Shown: positions 7,435-11,826 of the stretch, piece by piece | Layout of the letters: the number at the start of each line of letters is the position of its first letter | Numbering within the stretch: the stretch's first letter is position 1 | From: an uncultured Aquincola sp. | GTDB taxonomy: Bacteria > Pseudomonadota > Gammaproteobacteria > Burkholderiales > Burkholderiaceae | Length of the DNA: 11,826 nt | Reading direction: 5' to 3' | Assembly: GCA_937883885.1 (NCBI GenBank) | Contig: CAKZXL010000861.1 | Coordinates: 1-11,826 of the forward strand | The notes under the pieces: model-generated | Told to the model about the DNA's origin: nothing | Databases searched by the model: none | The model's input: the letters and a program-made list of their open reading frames with translations, nothing else | Made by a program: the position numbers and the translations under genes

Positions 7435-7922
7435 AGATGGGCCATGAGGTAGTGCGACCCCGGCAGCGGGTTGAAGTAGTACGGCGGAATCTCTTCGAAG
7501 CCCAGCGAGCTGTAGAGCTCGCGCGCGGCTTCCATGTCGTCCAGCGTGTCCAGCAGCATGCACGAGTAGCCGGCTTGCAGCGCCCGGTCCATCAGCGCCT
7601 GCGCCAGCAGCCGGCCCAGGCCGAAGCGGCGGAAGGCGCGACGCACGTACAGCCGCTTCATCTCGCAGGCGTTGGGATAGTCCGACTCCGGCAGCGGCCG
7701 GAAAGCGCCGCAGCCGGCCAGCTCACCATCCACGAACACCAGCATCAGCGCGCCCGCGGGCGGCGCATAGTCGCCGGGCAGGCCGGCCAGCTCGGCATCG
7801 AAGTTCTGGAAGCACAGGTCCACGCCCAGCTGCTCGGCGTACTCGCGGAAGATGTGCCGCGCCTCTTCGATCAGCGGCAGGCTGTCGGCGGGCACCAGCG
7901 AGATGTCGGGGGGTTCCGCCAT
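7428..7922 (-). CDS. GNAT family N-acetyltransferase
   Basis: This 164-residue cytoplasmic protein has a single GNAT domain that would move an acetyl group from acetyl-CoA to an amine. Motif A with the pyrophosphate-binding loop is at about 88-115: MKRLYVRRAFRRFGLGRLLA, with RRFGLG at 98-103. Motif B follows as AARELYSSLGFEEIPPYY (about 132-149). The N-terminal part (LCFQNFDAELAGLPGDY, then a strand and AGCGAFRPL) is typical of a common proteobacterial subgroup of unknown substrate. The ATG at 7920-7922 begins three bases after the stop of the cytochrome b561 gene, so the two are likely coupled. Whether they work together is unclear. Confidence 0.9.
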   Translation of the reverse strand: MAEPPDISLVPADSLPLIEEARHIFREYAEQLGVDLCFQNFDAELAGLPGDYAPPAGALMLVFVDGELAGCGAFRPLPESDYPNACEMKRLYVRRAFRRFGLGRLLAQALMDRALQAGYSCMLLDTLDDMEAARELYSSLGFEEIPPYYFNPLPGSHYLMAHLG

Positions 7923-7925
7923 GCC

Positions 7926-8615
7926 TCAGCCCCCGAGCGACGCGACCCAGGCCGCACCGCCCGCGCACAGCGCCAGCACGAGCAGCGCCAGCGCGCGCTG
8001 GGCCAGTCGGTCGGCCGAAGCCGGCGTGCCGGCGGGCAGCTGCTTGTCGCCCGACAGCATCGGGCCCACCAGGTTGCGGCCCTTGGCCACGCGGTAGAAC
8101 ACGATGGCCAGCACATGCAGCACCACCAGGCCGATGATCAGCCACTGGCCAGGGCCGGTGTGCCAGCCGGTGGCGGTGGCCGCGGTGTCGCCCGAGACGA
8201 AGCGGTACAGCGGCCCCTGGTTGGCGATCTCGTCATCCGCCACCAGGCCGGTGCCCACCTGGGCCGACAGCACCGCCAGCAAGGCAAACACTGACAGCGC
8301 GCCCACCGGGCTGTGGCCCACCTCGAAGTGGCCGCCCGGCCCGGCATGGCCGCGCAGGTAGGCGAACACGCTGCCCGGCCCGTAGATGAAGTGCGTGAAG
8401 CGCGACCAGCGCCCGCCCACCAGGCCCCACACCAGCCGGAAGGCCAGCAGCGCCAGCACCAGGTAGCCCAGGCGGAAATGCCAGACCATCGCATTGCCGC
8501 CCACCTTGGCAGTGACCACCAGCGCGATGACCGCGGTGGCCAGCAACCAATGGAACACACGGGTGGGCAGGTCCCACACCCGCACGCGCTGCAGCGACGT
8601 GCCACCACCGTTCAT
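7926..8615 (-). CDS. Cytochrome b561-type membrane protein
   Basis: This 229-residue inner-membrane di-haem cytochrome b belongs to the bacterial cytochrome b561/hydrogenase-type cytochrome b group (PF01292-like). The N-terminal RVWDLPTRVFHWLLA places His22 at the start of helix 1, MVWHFRLGY gives His46 in helix 2, and GLVVLHVLAIVFYRVAKGRNLV gives His167 in a later helix; His101 is a further candidate. These are plausible haem ligands. Five hydrophobic segments lie at about 21-37, 48-66, 103-124, 157-174 and 206-226. The ATG at 8613-8615 has GGAG eight bases upstream; the frame stays open well upstream without family similarity. It diverges from the cytochrome c' gene, and a cytochrome b beside cytochrome c' is a pairing seen in other proteobacteria, so electron transfer between them is a reasonable inference. 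Confidence 0.9.
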   Translation of the reverse strand: MNGGGTSLQRVRVWDLPTRVFHWLLATAVIALVVTAKVGGNAMVWHFRLGYLVLALLAFRLVWGLVGGRWSRFTHFIYGPGSVFAYLRGHAGPGGHFEVGHSPVGALSVFALLAVLSAQVGTGLVADDEIANQGPLYRFVSGDTAATATGWHTGPGQWLIIGLVVLHVLAIVFYRVAKGRNLVGPMLSGDKQLPAGTPASADRLAQRALALLVLALCAGGAAWVASLGG

Positions 8616-8783
8616 TTCAAACGCTCCAGGGAAAAGGCCTTCACACCGGGGAAGATAACCGGTCGGCCGCCCCGCTTCCAGCGCAGCGCGCGGATGGAAC
8701 AAAAGCGGGGGCTCGTCCGTACACTCGCCAGGCCCTGCGTCGCGGGGCCGTGTGCCCACCCAGCCTTCAGCCCGGAGAACCGA
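8616..8783. promoter_or_regulatory. Divergent region between cytochrome b561 and cytochrome c' genes
   Basis: These 168 bases separate divergent genes. An interrupted dyad is clear: CCCCGC (8670-8675) with GCGGGG (8705-8710), and directly inside it TTCCA (8676-8680) with TGGAA (8695-8699), giving an 11-pair stem with a five-base bulge (8700-8704) and a 14-base loop. For the plus strand, GGAAC (8696-8700) lies 15 bases before TCCGTA (8716-8721), which resembles an ECF-sigma arrangement; TACACT (8720-8725) could instead be a sigma-70 -10 without a good -35. No FNR-like TTGAT-N4-ATCAA site was found. Promoter calls are tentative. Confidence 0.4.
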
Positions 8784-9239
8784 ATGAAGAAGTCCGTATC
8801 GACCGCACTGGCCGCCCTGATGGTGGCCGTGGCCCTGCCGGCCGCCGCCCAGTTCCAGAAGCCCGAAGACGCCATCGAATACCGCCAGGGCGCGCTCTTC
8901 GTGATGGGCCAGCACTTCGGCCGCATCGGCGCGATGGCCAACGGCAAGGTGCCCTTCGACGCGAAGGCCGCGGCCGACAACGCCGAGATCGTGGCCACGC
9001 TGGCCAAGCTGCCCTGGGCGGCCTTCGGCGAAGGCACCGACAAGGGCCACGGCACCAAGGCCAAGCCCGAGATCTGGAAGGAACAGGACAAGTTCAAGGC
9101 CGCCGCCACGAAGATGCAGGACGAGACCGGCAAGCTGCTGGTGGCCGCCAAGACCGGCGACCTGGCCCAGCTGAAGACCGCCTTCGGCAGTACCGCGCAG
9201 ACCTGCAAGGCCTGCCACGACGACTTCCGCGCGAAGTAA
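8784..9239 (+). CDS. Cytochrome c' (periplasmic, class II c-type cytochrome)
   Basis: This 151-residue precursor has a signal peptide (MKKSVSTALAALMVAVALPAAA), likely cut before Gln23, leaving about 129 residues, the usual cytochrome c' size. The mature chain should be a four-helix bundle. The haem motif CKACH (Cys141, Cys144, His145) is at the C-terminus, as in class II cytochromes. The mature start QFQKPEDAIEYRQ closely matches Alcaligenes-type cytochrome c', with Leu38 (mature Leu16) at the distal haem face and Arg149 at the proximal position that matters for NO binding. Such proteins bind NO and CO and are linked to NO tolerance. GGAG six bases before the ATG supports the start. It diverges from the cytochrome b gene and ends four bases before the convergent alaX-like gene. 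Confidence 0.96.
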   Translation: MKKSVSTALAALMVAVALPAAAQFQKPEDAIEYRQGALFVMGQHFGRIGAMANGKVPFDAKAAADNAEIVATLAKLPWAAFGEGTDKGHGTKAKPEIWKEQDKFKAAATKMQDETGKLLVAAKTGDLAQLKTAFGSTAQTCKACHDDFRAK

Positions 9240-9243
9240 GCCG

Positions 9244-9963
9244 TCAGCCGTCCGCCAAGCCCAGCACCACCCGGCGGGTGCGGGCGGACTTCTTCTCGAT
9301 CTTGCTGACGAACACACCGCCGATGTCGGCGGTGTTGCCCACGTGGGTGCCCCCACAGGGCTGCAAGTCCACCCCTTCGACCTCGAGCAGCCGGATGCGG
9401 CCATGGCCGCGCGGCGGCTGCACGCTCATGCTGCGCACCAGCTGCGGGTTGGCGTCCAGTTCGTCCTCGCCGATCCAGCGCTGGCGCACCGGGTACGCTT
9501 CGGCCACCAGCCGTGCCAGGCCGGCGTTCAGCGCATCCTTGTCGAGCGGCTCGCTCATGTGGAAGTCGAGCCGGGCCGAATCGGCGGTGATGGAACAGCC
9601 GTCCACCGGGTGCGGCACCAGCGCGCACAGCAGGTGGGTGGCGGTGTGGAAGCGCCGGTGTCGCGCACGGCGCGCCCCATCGATGCGGGCCTGCACGGGC
9701 AGGCCGGGCTGCAGCTCGGCCAGCAGCGCCTCCTGCCCCGGCGCGGGCACATGCAGGATGCCGGCTTCGCCCTTGCGGGTGTCGGCGATCTGCAGTGCGC
9801 GGCCGTCGGGCAGCAGCAGCTCGCCGCGGTCGCCGGCCTGGCCGCCGCCCAGCGGGTAGAACACGGTGCGGTCCAGCACCACGCCGGCGGCGTCGGCCGA
9901 CAGCACGCGCGCCTCGCAGGTGGTCAGGTCGGCGTCTTCACGGAACAGTTCTTCGGTGGCCAA
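9244..9963 (-). CDS. Alanyl-tRNA editing protein (AlaX family)
   Basis: This 239-residue free-standing editing protein should hydrolyse mischarged Ser-tRNA(Ala) or Gly-tRNA(Ala) in the cytoplasm. The N-terminal glycine-rich part has FYPLGGGQAGDRG (about 35-47), as in the AlaX form related to the AlaRS C-terminal half. The zinc/editing site is complete: HTATH (His106, His110) and CGGTH (Cys203, His207). Similarity to AlaRS editing domains stops after about residue 236, and there is no aminoacylation domain. I chose the TTG at 9961-9963: it gives the family-like start MATEELFRED, and a GGAG seven bases upstream, inside the end of the preceding gene, supports it; the open frame further upstream is a shadow of that gene. 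It is last in a tight minus-strand operon and ends four bases from the cytochrome c' stop. Confidence 0.92.
   Translation of the reverse strand: MATEELFREDADLTTCEARVLSADAAGVVLDRTVFYPLGGGQAGDRGELLLPDGRALQIADTRKGEAGILHVPAPGQEALLAELQPGLPVQARIDGARRARHRRFHTATHLLCALVPHPVDGCSITADSARLDFHMSEPLDKDALNAGLARLVAEAYPVRQRWIGEDELDANPQLVRSMSVQPPRGHGRIRLLEVEGVDLQPCGGTHVGNTADIGGVFVSKIEKKSARTRRVVLGLADG
9250..9297 (+). terminator. Possible intrinsic terminator of the cytochrome c' gene
   Basis: Eleven bases after the cytochrome c' stop, arms GTCCGCC (9250-9256) and GGCGGAC (9283-9289) enclose an inner hairpin CACCC-GGC-GGGTG (9268-9280). TTCTTCT follows from 9290. The whole structure lies in the last codons of the facing alanyl-tRNA editing gene. 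The pairing is exact; the T-tract is interrupted by C, so efficiency is uncertain. Confidence 0.4.
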
Positions 9964-9967
9964 TGGC

Positions 9968-10639
9968 TTACTCCACGAAAAACGGCGAGGCCAGCAGCAC
10001 CTCACCGTGAGGGCCTGACAGCCGCGCCTGCAATGCCGGCCCGGGGCCGGGCAGGTGCGTGACGTGGGCGGCCGGCAGCAGGGCCGCAGCGTCACCGGGC
10101 AGGCCACGCAGCTGCAGCTGCCGCAAGCTCAGGCCGCTGTCCGGCATGCGTTCGGTCGGGTGCGCGCCGTCCCAGGCGATCAACGTCGGCAGCGCGCCGC
10201 CGCAGCGCGGCAGGCCGTCGTCGGGCACGGTGATCTGCCAGCGCAGCAGGCCGGCCGGCGTGGGGCGCTCGGCGGCCTGCACCCGGCCCGGGTCCTGCCC
10301 TGCAGCGGCCAGGCGCTGCTGGTCGGCCAGCAGGCTGCTGCTGCGCATCACCCAATGCAGCAGCTGCGGGCCCTGGGCCAAGGCGGCTTGCACCGCCGGC
10401 GTGTCCAACCCGAACCAGCGCGCACGGCCCGGGGCCGGCGCCTGCGGGTCGATGGCGATGATCTCCAGGTAGGCGGCCTCGAAGCCTTCGCCGCCCAGCC
10501 GCAGCAGCCGGTTGTGGGTGCCCATGAAGGCATGCTGGCCGCCCGGGCCGGGCTGCACGCCGAAGGTGGCCTGGCACCAGGCGGCGCCTTCTTCCAGGTT
10601 GCGGGCGCCCACCACCAGGTGGTCGAGTTGTCTAGACAT
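9968..10639 (-). CDS. VOC-family protein with glyoxalase-like domain
   Basis: This 223-residue cytoplasmic protein has an N-terminal vicinal-oxygen-chelate module of the glyoxalase-like type (PF13468-like). It is recognised by [19 protein letters not shown] (His7 a possible metal ligand), [18 protein letters not shown] (34-51) and [11 protein letters not shown] (Glu59 a possible ligand). The second half ([36 protein letters not shown]) is also characteristic of this subgroup. No reaction has been assigned to this subgroup as far as I know. The ATG at 10637-10639 has AGG five bases upstream; a GTG two codons earlier lies directly on that AGG and is less likely. The gene starts nine bases after the PhzF-family gene and ends four bases before the AlaX-type start. 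Confidence 0.88.
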   Translation of the reverse strand: MSRQLDHLVVGARNLEEGAAWCQATFGVQPGPGGQHAFMGTHNRLLRLGGEGFEAAYLEIIAIDPQAPAPGRARWFGLDTPAVQAALAQGPQLLHWVMRSSSLLADQQRLAAAGQDPGRVQAAERPTPAGLLRWQITVPDDGLPRCGGALPTLIAWDGAHPTERMPDSGLSLRQLQLRGLPGDAAALLPAAHVTHLPGPGPALQARLSGPHGEVLLASPFFVE

Positions 10640-10648
10640 GTGCACCTG

Positions 10649-11500
10649 CTACAGGCTCACCCGGCCTTCGATGCAGCCGGCCACTTCGCCGCCCACCCAC
10701 ACGTCGGTGCCGTCGTGCGACAGGTACACGCGGCCGGCGCGGCCCAGCGCGGTGCCTTGCGCAGCGACGTACTGCTGCGGCGCTAGACCGGCCCCCATCA
10801 GCCACTGGGCCACCGCGGCGTTCAGGCTGCCGGTGACGGGATCTTCGAAGTTGCCGCCGCCGATGAAGGCGCGCAGCTCGAACTGCGCCTCATGCCCCGC
10901 CGGATGCGGCGCCACCACGCCCAGCTTCACGTCGCCCAGCGCTGCGTAGTCGCAATGCAGCGCCAGCACGTCGGCGGCCGAATCCAGCATCACGCCGGCC
11001 CAGCCGGGGCCGTTGTCGCACCATGCATGGTGAAGGATGGCGTCGCGCGGGATCTTCAGCCCGGCGCAGACGCGGTCCAGCACTTCGTCGGGCAGCGGGC
11101 CTTCGCGGCGCCGTGGCGGCGCGGCAAAGGCCAGGCGCTGCACGTCGCCGGCCATTTGCCGCTGCACCCGCACCAGGCCCACTTCGCACTGCTGCACCAC
11201 CTGCTCGCCCTGGGGCTGGCCGCCGGCCTGCAGCCAGGCGTGGCAGCTGCCCAGCGTGGGATGGCCGGCGAACGGCAGCTCGCCGATGGGCGTGAAGATG
11301 CGCACCCGGTAGTCGGCCTGTGGGTCGGTGGGCGGCAGCAGGAAGGTGGTCTCGGACAGGTTGGTCCAGCGCGCGAAGGCGGCCATGCGCTCGTCGCTCA
11401 GGCCTTCGGCGTCGTGCACCACGGCCAGCGGGTTGCCGTACAACGCCCGGCCGGTGAACACGTCGAGCTGGGTGAAGCGGCGGCTTGTGGGTGTGCTCAT
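10649..11500 (-). CDS. PhzF-family isomerase/epimerase-like protein
   Basis: This 283-residue protein has the two-lobed diaminopimelate-epimerase-like fold of the PhzF family. The expected catalytic positions are there: Glu50 in [11 protein letters not shown], His80 in FAGHPTLGS, and Asp220 in [21 protein letters not shown]. The N-terminus [20 protein letters not shown] is also typical. PhzF itself isomerises dihydro-hydroxyanthranilate in phenazine synthesis, but no other phz gene is visible, so this is likely one of the many housekeeping PhzF-like proteins of unknown substrate. The ATG at 11498-11500 overlaps the stop of the aminotransferase gene by four bases (ATGA), so translational coupling is expected. 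Confidence 0.93.
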   Translation of the reverse strand: MSTPTSRRFTQLDVFTGRALYGNPLAVVHDAEGLSDERMAAFARWTNLSETTFLLPPTDPQADYRVRIFTPIGELPFAGHPTLGSCHAWLQAGGQPQGEQVVQQCEVGLVRVQRQMAGDVQRLAFAAPPRRREGPLPDEVLDRVCAGLKIPRDAILHHAWCDNGPGWAGVMLDSAADVLALHCDYAALGDVKLGVVAPHPAGHEAQFELRAFIGGGNFEDPVTGSLNAAVAQWLMGAGLAPQQYVAAQGTALGRAGRVYLSHDGTDVWVGGEVAGCIEGRVSL

Positions 11501-11826
11501 CGCTGGGACTCCAGGGCTTGTTGAAACACCCGGCCCAACGCCGCCACGCCCTGCGTGATGCGCTCGGCCGACACGGTGACGAAGCTCAGACGCAGCGTGT
11601 TCATGCGCGGCGCGCTGGCGTAGAAGGCGGCGCCCGGCACATAGGCCACACCGGCTTCCACCGCTTTGGGCAGCAGGGCCAGCGTGTCCAGGCCCTCGGG
11701 CAGCTCGACCCAGAAGAACATGCCGCCCTCGGGCAGCTGCCAGCGGCAGCCGGCGGGCAGGTGTTGTTCCAGCGCGGCCTTCATCGCATCGCGCTGGGCC
11801 TTGTAGCGGGCGCGGATGGTGGGCAC
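11497..11826 (-). CDS. PLP-dependent class I/II aminotransferase (3' part, runs off right edge)
   Basis: Only the last 109 residues are in the window; the codon at the edge (GTG) is an internal valine, not a start. The piece is the small C-terminal domain of a fold-type I aminotransferase: IRARYKAQRDAMKAALEQHL, then PEGGMFFWVELPEG, AGVAYVPGAAFYA and NTLRLSFVTVSAERITQGV. The arginine in LRLSF is the family's substrate carboxylate-binding position. The wording is closest to the 2-aminoadipate/aromatic (LysN- or MocR-domain-like) aminotransferase group, which transfers amino groups between amino acids and 2-oxoacids. The PLP lysine lies outside the window. It is the most upstream visible gene of the four-gene minus-strand operon. 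Confidence 0.9.
   Translation of the reverse strand: MPTIRARYKAQRDAMKAALEQHLPAGCRWQLPEGGMFFWVELPEGLDTLALLPKAVEAGVAYVPGAAFYASAPRMNTLRLSFVTVSAERITQGVAALGRVFQQALESQR

Noticed and set aside
7926..9404. A 492-codon open frame that extends the cytochrome b561 frame upstream
   Set aside because: The extension runs antisense through the cytochrome c' gene and shows no family similarity. The ATG at 8615 has a GGAG and begins the recognisable protein.
9244..10107. A longer version of the AlaX-type protein starting inside the VOC gene
   Set aside because: The extra N-terminal residues are a shadow of the VOC gene. The TTG at 9963 has a GGAG at the right distance and gives the usual N-terminus.

Overview
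The window looks like an ordinary chromosomal stretch of a high-GC betaproteobacterium. I place it in the Burkholderiales, probably near the Rubrivivax/Leptothrix/Ideonella/Roseateles group. The reasons are the atpI-B-E-F-H-A gene order, the protein wording (AtpE, AtpF and cytochrome c' read like homologues from this order), codons ending almost always in G or C, and a GC-rich intergenic element that resembles ones I recall from these genomes. This placement is from memory of families, not from a search. No tRNA, rRNA, CRISPR array, transposase, integrase or phage gene is visible.

Layout, left to right. Positions 1-3166 (minus strand) hold the 5' half of the F1Fo ATP synthase operon: atpI, atpB, atpE, atpF, atpH and the start of atpA, which runs off the left edge. 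Positions 3167-3381 are a divergent control region. Positions 3382-5541 (plus) encode a 719-residue DsbD/ScsB-type thiol-disulfide transporter that meets the next gene tail to tail with one base between. Positions 5543-7314 (minus) are a two-gene sugar unit: an aldose 1-epimerase-like protein overlapping an SMP-30/gluconolactonase-like protein by four bases. Positions 7315-7427 hold a structured GC-rich repeat and a hairpin over the preceding stop codon. Positions 7428-8615 (minus) are a cytochrome b561-type membrane protein followed by a GNAT acetyltransferase. Positions 8784-9239 (plus) encode a periplasmic cytochrome c', divergent from the cytochrome b gene. Positions 9244-11826 (minus) are a tight four-gene operon: a PLP aminotransferase (cut by the right edge), a PhzF-family isomerase, a glyoxalase-like VOC protein and an AlaX-type alanyl-tRNA editing protein.

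How the genes work together. The atp genes build the membrane sector and stalk of ATP synthase. The DsbD-like protein would carry reducing power across the inner membrane to periplasmic thiols. The epimerase and lactonase fit an oxidative aldose route (anomer interconversion, then lactone hydrolysis), although no sugar dehydrogenase or transporter is in view. Cytochromes b561 and c' are plausible redox partners across the periplasmic face of the membrane. The last operon joins amino-acid metabolism to tRNA proofreading.

I do not see a clear new biological system. The points most worth a second look are the aminotransferase-PhzF-VOC-AlaX operon, the structured divergent region between the two cytochrome genes, and three hairpins that lie across or just beyond gene ends and may act as terminators inside coding sequence.
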